Part shown: in pieces, positions 40,481 through 49,791 of the stretch | Numbering within the stretch: position 1 is the first letter of the stretch | Layout: each line of letters starts with the position of its first letter | Assembly (NCBI GenBank): GCA_030648005.1 | Contig: JAUSIP010000009.1 | Location: 1-55,285 of the forward strand | DNA from: a bacterium | GTDB taxonomy: Bacteria > Patescibacteriota > Minisyncoccia > Phycocordibacterales > UBA12445 | DNA: 55,285 bases | Direction of reading: 5' to 3' | Notes under the pieces: generated by a model | Databases searched by the model: none | What the model was told of the DNA's origin: nothing | What the model saw: only the letters and a program-made list of their open reading frames with translations | Program-made: the position numbers and the translations under genes

Positions 40481-41056
40481 TTAGTATCCCCACACCACAC
40501 TGGTGTCTTTGAGAATTTTAGCCATGCGGGCGACATTTCGTCCAACGAGTTTGTGGTCATCTTGTTGCCAGCCTTTCTCACTTTTTTCTGCCATGTGTTT
40601 GTTGTGGAAGAGCATCGTGTATGGAGGTATGACGAAACCCATGTGTATGAGTGGTGCGGCCATATCAGAGATCACTTTCTGTCCGCCATCCTCTTCGCAA
40701 GTGGCGATGAAGCCGGCCACTTTGCCCTCAAGCTCAAAGTTTCGACATTCTTCAAGTGTAGTTATATGCTCGATGAAGTTCTTCATGAGGGCACTCATGG
40801 AGAACCAGTAGACGGGGGAGGAGAAGATGACCCCGTCGGCCCATTCTAAAAGTCCGAATATCTCGTCGCACCCCTTGGGTGTCTCGGCGCTGTATTCACC
40901 GGGGAAGAAGTTCATTGGATGGTCGACCAGATGAGTTATCTTTGTCTCTGCACCCTCTTTCTCACTATGAGCAAGCGCTTCCGTCAATAATCGTACACCA
41001 TGTCCCTCTTTGTGGGGAGATCCATTTATACCTAATATGTTTATTTTTTCATTCAT
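40481..41056 (-). CDS. NAD(P)H-dependent FMN reductase / flavodoxin-like protein
   Basis: ILGINGSPHKEGHG; WADGVIFSSPVYWFSMSALMKNFIEH. Confidence 0.9.
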   Translation of the reverse strand: MNEKINILGINGSPHKEGHGVRLLTEALAHSEKEGAETKITHLVDHPMNFFPGEYSAETPKGCDEIFGLLEWADGVIFSSPVYWFSMSALMKNFIEHITTLEECRNFELEGKVAGFIATCEEDGGQKVISDMAAPLIHMGFVIPPYTMLFHNKHMAEKSEKGWQQDDHKLVGRNVARMAKILKDTSVVWGY

Positions 41057-41161
41057 CCCGTTAGAAAATTAACCCAATAAAAGTTTTATTATTATGGTCC
41101 CTATTGAAAACTATCATATTTCTTAGACTTAAACTAAGGATTGAAGATTTTCTAACGGGAT
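41054..41161 (-). promoter_or_regulatory. Start-codon hairpin T, copy 1
   Basis: Perfect 15-bp arms ATCCCGTTAGAAAAT/ATTTTCTAACGGGAT; arm overlaps ATG of 40481-41056. Confidence 0.65.
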
Positions 41162-41202
41162 TCATTGGCTAATTTTACCACTAGAGATATAATATACAAA
41201 TC

Positions 41203-41679
41203 ATGCCAGGAAATAATAGTAAAAAGATATATATCGCAAGTGACCATGCCGGGTTTGAGTTGAAGGGTAAGCTGATTGATTATCTGGAAATAGAAGGCTA
41301 TATAATTCAAGATATGGGCGCCCATTCTTATGATGAGGCTGATGATTATCCGGATTTTGTCTCTTTGGTAGCGCGCGAGGTCTCTGATAGTCCGGTGGAG
41401 TCGCTTGGTGTTGTGATCGGTGGTTCAGGTCAGGGTGAGGCGATGGTCTGCAATAGGTTCCCGAATGTCCGAGCCAGTGTCTACTATGGAGGCAACTTAG
41501 ATGTAGTGAAGACGACTCGCCAACACAACGACTCCAATGTTTTGTCGCTCGGTGCTCGCTTCATGAGTGAAGAAGAAGCCGAAAGTGCTTTGAAGATTTG
41601 GCTAGAAACAGATTTTTCCGGTGAAGAGAGGCACATCAGACGACACAAAAAAATTGAGGAATTAAAAAATGTTAAATAA
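41203..41679 (+). CDS. rpiB: Ribose-5-phosphate isomerase B / LacAB family
   Basis: IASDHAGFELKGKL; NDSNVLSLGARF. Confidence 0.92.
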   Translation: MPGNNSKKIYIASDHAGFELKGKLIDYLEIEGYIIQDMGAHSYDEADDYPDFVSLVAREVSDSPVESLGVVIGGSGQGEAMVCNRFPNVRASVYYGGNLDVVKTTRQHNDSNVLSLGARFMSEEEAESALKIWLETDFSGEERHIRRHKKIEELKNVK

Positions 41680-41756
41680 AATATTAAAGCATCTCTCACC
41701 CCGCTTCGCTAGAAGGGTTCGTTCACGCTTCAATATCTTATTTAACATTTTCTAAT
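41661..41756 (+). repeat. Conserved-head hairpin A, copy 1
   Basis: ~30-nt arms; head ATCTCTCACCCCGCTTCGCTAGAAGGGTTCGTTCAC (41691-41726). Confidence 0.85.
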
Positions 41757-41759
41757 ACC

Positions 41760-42398
41760 ATGAATATTATTCCAGCCATAATCGGCAAAGATTTTAATGA
41801 GGTAGAGGAGAAGGCACTTTCCGTGAAGAACTTTACCACTTGGGTCCACCTCGACATAATGGACGGACTTTTTACACCAACAGAAAGCTGGTCATATTTC
41901 GATATCAAGAAAGGTCAAGCGAAAGATCTTAAGGTTGAGGTGCATTTAATGACTAGGCATCCTCTGCGCATTTTGTCTAAGTGGATCGAGGCTGGGGTAG
42001 ATAGGGTGATGGTGCATTATGAGTCGACAGATGTAAGGACACTTGCAAATATTTTACAAGAGTTGAATGATTCAGAGGTAGAAGCGGGAATAGTATTAGA
42101 ATATGAGACACCCATCTCTGTTCTGGATCAATTTATAGATCAACTCGATGTGGTACAGCTGATGGGTATCGCGCATATCGGATTTTACGGTCATCCGCTA
42201 GAATACGGGATTTATGACAAGGTTAAGAGTTTGCGAGCTAAGTATCCGGGTGTTACAATTAGCGTTGATGGCGGTGTGAATTTGAAGAACGCCGAGAAGC
42301 TGATGAAAGCCGGTGCAGATAATTTAGTTATTGGTTCTGCGATTTTCAGGAGCGAGAATATAGAAGAGACAATAAAGAATTTCAAAAATATAAAATAG
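41760..42398 (+). CDS. rpe: Ribulose-phosphate 3-epimerase-like
   Basis: VHLDIMDGLFTPT; VEVHLMTRHP; ISVDGGVNLKNAEKLMKAGADNLVIGSAIF. Confidence 0.88.
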   Translation: MNIIPAIIGKDFNEVEEKALSVKNFTTWVHLDIMDGLFTPTESWSYFDIKKGQAKDLKVEVHLMTRHPLRILSKWIEAGVDRVMVHYESTDVRTLANILQELNDSEVEAGIVLEYETPISVLDQFIDQLDVVQLMGIAHIGFYGHPLEYGIYDKVKSLRAKYPGVTISVDGGVNLKNAEKLMKAGADNLVIGSAIFRSENIEETIKNFKNIK

Positions 42399-43265
42399 AT
42401 GAGTTTACATGAAGGTAAAATAAAGGAGCTTGAGGTGATGGCGAACGAGATCCGCAAGTCCATCATCGAGATGCTTGTCGAGGCTGGCTCCGGCCACACT
42501 GCGGGTCCACTTGGAATGACGGATATTTTCACCGCTTTTTACTTTCATATTTTAAATCACGACCCGAAGGATCCGATGAAGGAAGATAGGGATAGATTGG
42601 TGCTATCTAATGGACACATCTGTCCGGTGCTCTATGCGACGATGGCGCATGCTGGTTATTTTCCCACAGAAGAGTTAATGACATTAAGGAAATTCGGTTC
42701 TCGTCTTCAGGGCCATCCTCATCGGGAATTCATGCCGTGGCTGGAGAACAGCTCCGGTCCCTTGGGGCTCGGTTTAGCACAGGCTGTAGGAATGGCGTTG
42801 GCGCAAAGGATCGATAAGGGTGTGTCGAGCAACCAATATGTTTATGCATTTTTAAGCGATGGTGAGCAGGAATGTGGCCTGACTTGGGAAGCTGCGATGC
42901 TTGCAGGTAAGAATAAGCTTCATAACTTGATAGCGGTTATAGATAGAAACAACATCCAGATCGACGGCTTCACGGAAGATATAATGCCGTTAGAGCCCTT
43001 GGCCGATAAGTGGCGGGCCTTCAACTGGCATGTGATAGAGATAGACGGACATAATTTCCAGGAGATTGTATCTGCTGTGGATCAGGCTAAGGCAATCTTT
43101 GAGAAGCCGACAATGATCATCGCTCACACCATTCCAGGCAAGGGGGTTGGCTTCACCGAGAAGCGTTTTGAATGGCACGGTAAGCCGCCAAATAAGGAGG
43201 AGGCGAAGCTGGCGCTGGAAGAGCTTAGAACTCTGGGTGGTAAGATAGTAAGTGAGCATCAATAA
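42399..43265 (+). CDS. Transketolase N-terminal subunit
   Basis: EAGSGHTAGPLGMTDI; FLSDGEQECGLTWEAAMLAG. Confidence 0.95.
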   Translation: MSLHEGKIKELEVMANEIRKSIIEMLVEAGSGHTAGPLGMTDIFTAFYFHILNHDPKDPMKEDRDRLVLSNGHICPVLYATMAHAGYFPTEELMTLRKFGSRLQGHPHREFMPWLENSSGPLGLGLAQAVGMALAQRIDKGVSSNQYVYAFLSDGEQECGLTWEAAMLAGKNKLHNLIAVIDRNNIQIDGFTEDIMPLEPLADKWRAFNWHVIEIDGHNFQEIVSAVDQAKAIFEKPTMIIAHTIPGKGVGFTEKRFEWHGKPPNKEEAKLALEELRTLGGKIVSEHQ

Positions 43266-43270
43266 AATGG

Positions 43271-43362
43271 TAAAAAATTTAAAAATAAATAATAAAGTAT
43301 CTCTCACCCCGCTCCGCTAGAAGGGTTCGTTCACACTTCATTATTTATTTTGAAATTTTTAA
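43271..43362 (+). repeat. Conserved-head hairpin A, copy 3
   Basis: 28-nt arms; head ATCTCTCACCCCGCTCCGCTAGAAGGGTTCGTTCAC (43299-43334). Confidence 0.85.
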
Positions 43363-43372
43363 CATAATTTTT

Positions 43373-44362
43373 ATGATAGTAGAAAATCAAAAATTAAATC
43401 CGAAACTGTTTGACGCTGATGTGGAGAAGGTGCCTATTCGCAATGGCTTCGGCGAGGGGCTTCTTCAGGCCGGGGCGGAGGATGAGAAGATCGTCGGTCT
43501 TTGTGCTGACCTTACTGAATCCACCAAGATGCTGGCTTTTGCGGAGAAATTCCCGAAGAGGTTCATCGAGATGGGCGTGGCCGAGCAGAATCTTGCCGCC
43601 ACTGCTTCCGGTATGGCTGCGATAGGCAAGATACCATTTTTGAGTTCCTATGCCGTCTTCTCACCCGGTAGGAACTGGGAGCAGATCAGGACGACTATCT
43701 GCTATAACGACAGGAATGTGAAGATCGTAGGCTCGCATGCCGGAGTGTCTGTGGGTCCGGATGGCGGGTCACACCAGGCGGTGGAGGATATCGCTATTAT
43801 GCGGGTTTTGCCGAAGATGCGAGTGGTGGTACCGGCTGATTCGATTGAAGCGAAGAAGGCGACCTTAGCGATAGCCAAGAATGACGGCCCTGTTTACCTA
43901 CGGCTTGCAAGAGAGAAGACGCCGGTTGTAACGACAGCCGACTCACCATTTGAGTTCGGCAAAGCCAACTTGCTTTGGGAGAGCGATGCACCGTCAGTGG
44001 CTATAATCGCTTCCGGCCCTCTTGTCTATAACTCTCTGATGGCGGCTAAACAGCTCGAGACTGATGGGGTGAAGGTCTTAGTTCTGAATTTACATACTAT
44101 AAAGCCGATCGACAGCGAGGCTATAATATCTGCAGCTAAAAGAGCTGGTGCAGTGGTGACAGCCGAAGAGCATCAGGTGAACGGCGGTATGGGTTCTGCT
44201 GTGGCGGAGGTGTTGGCGGCCAACCACCCTGTACCAATAGAATTCATCGGTGTCCACGACCGCTTCGGTCAGTCCGGCAAACCGGAAGAGCTGATGGAGT
44301 ACTATGGTATGGGTGTTAAAGATATAGTTGCAGCGGTGAAGAAGGTGATGAGTAGGAAATAA
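43373..44362 (+). CDS. Transketolase C-terminal subunit
   Basis: FIEMGVAEQNLAATASGMA; TAEEHQVNGGMGSAVAEVLA. Confidence 0.95.
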   Translation: MIVENQKLNPKLFDADVEKVPIRNGFGEGLLQAGAEDEKIVGLCADLTESTKMLAFAEKFPKRFIEMGVAEQNLAATASGMAAIGKIPFLSSYAVFSPGRNWEQIRTTICYNDRNVKIVGSHAGVSVGPDGGSHQAVEDIAIMRVLPKMRVVVPADSIEAKKATLAIAKNDGPVYLRLAREKTPVVTTADSPFEFGKANLLWESDAPSVAIIASGPLVYNSLMAAKQLETDGVKVLVLNLHTIKPIDSEAIISAAKRAGAVVTAEEHQVNGGMGSAVAEVLAANHPVPIEFIGVHDRFGQSGKPEELMEYYGMGVKDIVAAVKKVMSRK

Positions 44363-44367
44363 AATAA

Positions 44368-45351
44368 CTAAAACGGCAGGGGATAATCGATAAATCCGAG
44401 CTCGGATTCACGAAGAAGCCAGATCTTGGCGATTTTGGCGGGGAGATCGACGATGATCTTAGCGATGGTGCGTTCGTTCATGAGACCTTGGACTGGGCCG
44501 TCGGTCTGGTCGTTCATTAAGGTTTCTATCTCAGTTATATTCATCTGCGGTTTGATCTTTTCTGTTGCTGTTCGATATCGGTTGTAGGTTCCATTCGTAT
44601 TTGTATTGGCTTCGGATTCAGATAGCGAAGTTAGGTAGTGGTTAGTGTGTACGAATGGGGATTGAGGGCGGGTTAAAACGGCAGAACTTGAGTTGTATTC
44701 GATATTCCAGATCTTGCCTTGAGAATTAATAATATTACCGCTGTAGCCTAGTGCGCGGGGTATACTTTTAAGTTTCTCGAAATCCTTGTCCGGATCTTTG
44801 GTCTCCGAGAGCCATCTGGCAATCACATTTTTGGACAACCCCATTTTTGTTTCTTTTGAGACTAGTGAGTTGATGCATATAACGAAGCCGTTACTGTTGA
44901 TGCTTACAGAATTACCGCCGAGTGTGTTGAGGTAATATAGCTCCAGAATTTTAAGGTCTCGTATTTGTTTCTCTATGATATATATTTTGTCTTCCGCGTA
45001 TTTCTCCCAGTCTTCATTGTGGGCGATGAGCATGCCGTCGCTGGTTATAATCGTACTGCACTTCTCGCTATATTCTTCAGTAACTTCATCTTCAAGCGAG
45101 AGTGTATAGAGATCGGTGAAGTCGACGTTTGCACCCTTGGCATAGCCGTACATCTCTTCTACATATTCGGGGAAGTATTCCTGATTAAACTTCAGGAATT
45201 TTTTGGCGCGTTCCACTTTAGTTTTCCAATCTGACATTACTGAATTGCTGGCAACATTCTGCCTTACGATGTCGCCAAATTCTAGGCCCATCAATGTGCC
45301 TAGTTCGAAATTATCTTTAGCTTTAAATTGATGGAAGTTTTTGTGCGGCAT
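44368..45351 (-). CDS. C45-family (acyl-CoA:6-APA acyltransferase-like) autoproteolytic peptidase
   Basis: KCSTIITSDGMLIAHNEDWEKY; NTLGGNSVSINSNGFVICINSL. Confidence 0.8.
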   Translation of the reverse strand: MPHKNFHQFKAKDNFELGTLMGLEFGDIVRQNVASNSVMSDWKTKVERAKKFLKFNQEYFPEYVEEMYGYAKGANVDFTDLYTLSLEDEVTEEYSEKCSTIITSDGMLIAHNEDWEKYAEDKIYIIEKQIRDLKILELYYLNTLGGNSVSINSNGFVICINSLVSKETKMGLSKNVIARWLSETKDPDKDFEKLKSIPRALGYSGNIINSQGKIWNIEYNSSSAVLTRPQSPFVHTNHYLTSLSESEANTNTNGTYNRYRTATEKIKPQMNITEIETLMNDQTDGPVQGLMNERTIAKIIVDLPAKIAKIWLLRESELGFIDYPLPF

Positions 45352-45374
45352 GTTTTTTTAATTATGAATAGGGC

Positions 45375-45562
45375 GCAGGAAATAATTTTAAAAAATAAGC
45401 GAGCGGTGTGTTCATGGAAAGGGTTCTCGGAGGCGGCGCGGGCATGGTTTTTCATCTATTGATGAAAAGAGCGACGTCCGAGACAAAGCGCGAGCCCGGC
45501 TGGGGGCTCGACGCGTCCCTTTCCGGGGGCATACCCGAGCATATTTTTTAAAATTATTTTGC
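45375..45562. repeat. Long palindrome E3
   Basis: AAATAATTTTAAAAAATA/TATTTTTTAAAATTATTTT arms; inner GGAAAGGG/CCCTTTCC, TCTCGGA/TCCGAGA, TTTTCATC/GATGAAAA. Confidence 0.75.
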
Positions 45563-45570
45563 TTTAGATT

Positions 45571-46557
45571 CTAAATTTCCTTCAACTTGTAACCATACGG
45601 TGCGTCTTTCAAGAGCTCTTCTAATTCTTCACGCGAGAGTAACCCTTCCTGTGCGCCAATCTTCTGCACTACCGACATGGAATTGATCGGTCCCCAAAGA
45701 AGCGCTTTCTCAAGTGGCAGACCAAGACCCAGTGCTGCTACAACTGTCGAGGCGAAAGCGTCTCCCGCCCCCGTCCTCTCGTATGGTGGTGCAGGATCAG
45801 GATATGCGGGTACGAACCAGGCTGTCCTGCCGTTATAGGCGTAGGCGCCAGCAGGGCCGTCGGTTAGGACTATTACCTCCGGGCCGAGATCCTTGAGCAT
45901 TCGCATCAGTTTCTTAGGTTCTGATTCGTTCGTCTTCAGAATCATCTGCGCCTCTTCTTTGTTACAGAAAAATATTTTCGATCTTTTATAAAGTCCGCCT
46001 ATCTTCTCATATCCGAGCTTGATCTGGAATGTTCCGGGCTGGAAGGCTAGGTTGATTAGTGGGTGATCTGAAAGGAACCTCTTGATTACATCATGGAATT
46101 TAAGAGCGTTCTCGCCAAGGGAACTTAAGTAGATCCATTTAGGCGCCTCCATCTCCGGCAGGCTGTAAGGATACTTCTCATGTTTAATTAGTATTGTTCT
46201 GTCTGCTTCAAACCAGAGTACATAGTGGTAGTTACTTATTATACCTGGATGGGAGATGACATATTTTGTCGCAACTTTGTCCCGCATTAGAGATCCTAAG
46301 TTCTTCTTGCCTATTTCGTCGTCGCCCTGATTGGTCACGAGTGCAGATTTGAGTCCAAGTCTTGAAGCTGAGACTGCGGCGTTGGCGGAGTTGCCGACAG
46401 CGTAGATGAGCTTCACAAATTCGTAGGGAATTTTGTCGCCATAGCTGACGCAAAGTTCTCGCCGGTGCTTGGCTTCGTCAGTGTGGATATCAGCGGTGTT
46501 CAGTCTTATAAAAGCGTCGGCTACGATGTCTCCAATGGCGATAAAATCAAACTTCAT
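45571..46557 (-). CDS. PfkB-family carbohydrate kinase
   Basis: AIGDIVADAFIRL; VLTDGPAGAYAY; YERTGAGDAFASTVVAALGLG; start at MKFDFIAIGD. Confidence 0.92.
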   Translation of the reverse strand: MKFDFIAIGDIVADAFIRLNTADIHTDEAKHRRELCVSYGDKIPYEFVKLIYAVGNSANAAVSASRLGLKSALVTNQGDDEIGKKNLGSLMRDKVATKYVISHPGIISNYHYVLWFEADRTILIKHEKYPYSLPEMEAPKWIYLSSLGENALKFHDVIKRFLSDHPLINLAFQPGTFQIKLGYEKIGGLYKRSKIFFCNKEEAQMILKTNESEPKKLMRMLKDLGPEVIVLTDGPAGAYAYNGRTAWFVPAYPDPAPPYERTGAGDAFASTVVAALGLGLPLEKALLWGPINSMSVVQKIGAQEGLLSREELEELLKDAPYGYKLKEI

Positions 46558-46730
46558 ATACTTGATTATAACATAGAGGGAGACTATAATAGAAGTTATG
46601 AAAAATTCAATAATAATTGATAAATCCTCAGGTGGACATAAACACAATTGTCTTAGATGCCTTCGTAGTCGAATAATAAAACTAGATGAACGAGTTAGGA
46701 AGGTGGAGGATAGGGTTTCCCAAAAATAGA

Positions 46731-47609
46731 ATGACACTTCGGGAAACAATAAAGGAGGCGGAGAGTAAGAAGATTGCAATTGGGCATTTTAATATTTCCA
46801 CTTTAGACCAGCTTTGGTCTATCTACCGAGCAGCAAAAAGTCTCAATGTGCCCGTCATAATCGGCGTCTCGGAGGGGGAGCGCGATTTCGTCGGAGTTAG
46901 ACAGGCGGTTCTACTTGTTAAGAGTATTAGAGACGAGTTCAGCTACCCGATCTTTATTAACGCCGATCATACTTATTCATTTGAGAGAGTTAAGGAGGCG
47001 ATAGATGCCGGCTTCGATTCTGTGATCTTCGATGGCGCCAAACTTCCAATGGAAGAGAATATTGCTGTGACTAAAAAGTGCGTCGAGTATGCCAAACAGG
47101 TTTCAAAAAATGAAGAACGGGATATCTTGATTGAAGCCGAACTGGGGTATATCGGCAGTTCTTCAAAGATCCTGGACAAGATTCCGGAGGGCGCGGCGGT
47201 ATCTGAGGCGAACCTAACTACGGTCGCCGAAGCGGTACGTTTTGTGAGCGAGACGGGTATAGACCTCTTCTCGCCGGCGATTGGCAGTATTCACGGCGCG
47301 CTCAAGTCTGACCACGATCCTGACTTGAATATTCAGAGATTGATGGATATACGAAAGGAAGTTCATGTGCCGATGGTCCTGCACGGAGGTTCAGGGCTGA
47401 CGGATGAGAATTTTACTAAGGGTATCGATGCCGGCCTTTCTGTCGTGCATATAAATACCGAGATAAGGGCCGCTTGGAGGGATGCGCTTAAGAAGAGCTT
47501 GCTTGAGAGCGACCCGAATGAAGTGGCACCGTATAAAATTCTCGCTGGTTCATCTAAGGCTACAGAGGAGGTAGTTAAAAGGCGTCTTCAGCTTTTTAGT
47601 AAATTATAG
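46731..47609 (+). CDS. fba: Class II fructose-bisphosphate aldolase
   Basis: IAIGHFNISTLDQ; INADHTYSFERVKEAIDAGFDSVIFDGAKLP; VLHGGSGL; start at MTLRETIKEA. Confidence 0.92.
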   Translation: MTLRETIKEAESKKIAIGHFNISTLDQLWSIYRAAKSLNVPVIIGVSEGERDFVGVRQAVLLVKSIRDEFSYPIFINADHTYSFERVKEAIDAGFDSVIFDGAKLPMEENIAVTKKCVEYAKQVSKNEERDILIEAELGYIGSSSKILDKIPEGAAVSEANLTTVAEAVRFVSETGIDLFSPAIGSIHGALKSDHDPDLNIQRLMDIRKEVHVPMVLHGGSGLTDENFTKGIDAGLSVVHINTEIRAAWRDALKKSLLESDPNEVAPYKILAGSSKATEEVVKRRLQLFSKL

Positions 47610-47645
47610 CTTGCATTTTATCCCTAAATATATATAATTCTTCCA

Positions 47646-48320
47646 ATGACTGAATTAAAGGCGCAAAAGCGCGATATCTTCGGTAAGAAGCTCCACAAAC
47701 AGAGGGAAGCGGGACTTTTGCCTATTGTTGTATACGGCGCAGGCGAGAAGGCCACTAGTCTATTCGTTGATGCTAAAGAGTTTATCAAGGTTTGGAAACA
47801 TGCCGGAGAATCTTCTATTGTTTCTCTTCAGACACCTGAAGGCAAGAAGGATGTGCTGATACAAGAGGTATCTCTACATGTTGTCACCGACAAGCCTCTG
47901 CATGCCGACTTCTACTTAGTTAAGGCTGACCAGCTTATCAAGGTTTCTATACCTGTTAAATTCGAAGGTGTTGCACCTGCGGTTAAGACCTTCGCCGGCG
48001 TACTCGTTAAGGTTATGCATGAGATAGAGGTAGAAGCTCTACCTGGTAATCTCCCTCATGAATTCGTTGTTGATGTTTCAAAAATAGTAAATCTCGAAGA
48101 TCAGATAACAATCAAGGATCTTAAGGTTGGTGCGGGAGTTACGATCATGGCTGATGCTGACGACGTGATTGCTCTCGTATCTGTCGCTAAGGATGAGGTT
48201 GAAGAGGTTGTACCTATAGATCTGTCTAAGATCGAAGTTGAGAAGAAAGGTAAGGAGCCTAAGGAAGGAGAAGAGGGTGAAGCTCCTGCTACTGCCGCAA
48301 AAGCTGCTCCTAAAAAATAG
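47646..48320 (+). CDS. rplY: 50S ribosomal protein bL25 (CTC form)
   Basis: LKAQKRDIFGKKLHKQREAGLLPIVVYGAGEKAT; ADFYLVKADQLIKVSIPVKFEG. Confidence 0.95.
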   Translation: MTELKAQKRDIFGKKLHKQREAGLLPIVVYGAGEKATSLFVDAKEFIKVWKHAGESSIVSLQTPEGKKDVLIQEVSLHVVTDKPLHADFYLVKADQLIKVSIPVKFEGVAPAVKTFAGVLVKVMHEIEVEALPGNLPHEFVVDVSKIVNLEDQITIKDLKVGAGVTIMADADDVIALVSVAKDEVEEVVPIDLSKIEVEKKGKEPKEGEEGEAPATAAKAAPKK

Positions 48321-48321
48321 T

Positions 48322-48381
48322 GTCCCGACCTCTCGGGTCGAGGATCCTCGATTTTGAGTTAATCAAAATCGGGACTATAAT
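48322..48381 (+). promoter_or_regulatory. Hairpin promoter element P, copy 2
   Basis: GTCCCGA...TCGGGACTATAAT; ATG of next CDS 6 nt after TATAAT. Confidence 0.75.
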
Positions 48382-48387
48382 GAAAAT

Positions 48388-49755
48388 ATGCGAGCCTTTT
48401 TCATAACAGCCTTTTTGTTGTTCGTTGCTATATTGCCTATTGCTTCGGCTGCTGATCCGGTCTCTTGTGATACTATACATGACAATGAGTCAGAAGATGT
48501 TCTACAGGCGCGTCTTCGACAGTGCGAGGAAGATATTAAGGTGCAGTCGGCGTTGCTTAATGCTAAGGCATTGGAGTCCACAAACCTTGAGAGAGATCTA
48601 TCCGTTTTGGGTTATAGGATTAGTAAAAACAAACTGGAGATAAAGGCTCGAAACCTTTCTATTTTGGAACTTGATAATAATATCGATAAGAAGGGACAGG
48701 TGATAGAGGATCTGACTGCCAAGATCGGGCGCTTGAAGGATTCTACTTCTGAACTTTTAAAAAAGACCAGCGAAGTTGAATCCGCATCGCTAGTGGAGGT
48801 GATATTGACCACTAAGAATATCTCACAATTTTACGAGGATCTCGGGACATTCGATTCTTTACAGATCTCTATCGGGGATGCTGTATCTTCAATAAAGAAG
48901 TCTAAGAGTGAGGAGGAACAGCACAAGAAAGATCTTGAAGAGAAACAGCAGAAAGAGCGTTCTTTGAAGAGTTTGCAGGAGATAGAGAAAAGAAAACAGG
49001 AGGTTATACAGACGGAAAAGGACAGAATTTTTAAGGAAAGTAAAGGTCAGGAGAAGGCCTATAAAATAATATTAAGCAAGAAGCAGAGCTTGGTGAATGA
49101 GATTAAAAATAGGATCTTGAAGATTACCGGCGGAGGCGAGTTGACTTTCTCTGAAGCTCTTAAGATAGTCCGTGTTGCAGAGAGCGCTGTTGGTATTCGT
49201 TCCGCCTTCGTACTTTCGATCTTGACTCAGGAATCGGGCATGGACGGGATGATCGGTAAGAATCTCGGTAGATGTTTCTATAACACCCCCTGGAATAACC
49301 TGAGCGCTACTGTCATGGCGGACTCACAGAAGCCGTCTTTTTTGTATATTATGCAGGGTCTGGGTAAAGATCCGAATTCAACTCCGGTGTCATGTCCGAT
49401 TAATAAGGATGGTCAGTATGGAGGTGCGATGGGGCCGTCGCAATTTATGCCGAAGACCTGGTGGGATGAAAGGTCCGGAACTGGGTATAAAAATAGAGTG
49501 CAGAAGGTCACAGGATCCTCTTTCGCTTCGCCGTTTGAAAATCTTGACGCCTTCACTGCTACTGCACTTTATCTAAACGACGCGCTCGAGGGGTGCGAAA
49601 CTATCTATAAAACTACAACATCAAGAGAGAGTTGCGCGGCCGCGAAGTATTACTCCGGAGGTAATTGGAGGAAGCATATGAACGGCTATGGTGCCAGTGT
49701 TGCCCGCCGTGCCGCCGAATTCCAGAAGGATATCGATGTTATCGACTCGCAATAG
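48388..49755 (+). CDS. Secreted coiled-coil plus lytic-transglycosylase-like protein
   Basis: Signal peptide; long coiled coil; SILTQESGMDG...GGAMGPSQFMPKTWW. Confidence 0.85.
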   Translation: MRAFFITAFLLFVAILPIASAADPVSCDTIHDNESEDVLQARLRQCEEDIKVQSALLNAKALESTNLERDLSVLGYRISKNKLEIKARNLSILELDNNIDKKGQVIEDLTAKIGRLKDSTSELLKKTSEVESASLVEVILTTKNISQFYEDLGTFDSLQISIGDAVSSIKKSKSEEEQHKKDLEEKQQKERSLKSLQEIEKRKQEVIQTEKDRIFKESKGQEKAYKIILSKKQSLVNEIKNRILKITGGGELTFSEALKIVRVAESAVGIRSAFVLSILTQESGMDGMIGKNLGRCFYNTPWNNLSATVMADSQKPSFLYIMQGLGKDPNSTPVSCPINKDGQYGGAMGPSQFMPKTWWDERSGTGYKNRVQKVTGSSFASPFENLDAFTATALYLNDALEGCETIYKTTTSRESCAAAKYYSGGNWRKHMNGYGASVARRAAEFQKDIDVIDSQ

Positions 49756-49791
49756 TTGCCAAAAAGGTCGGGATTTGGTATATTGGAGGCC

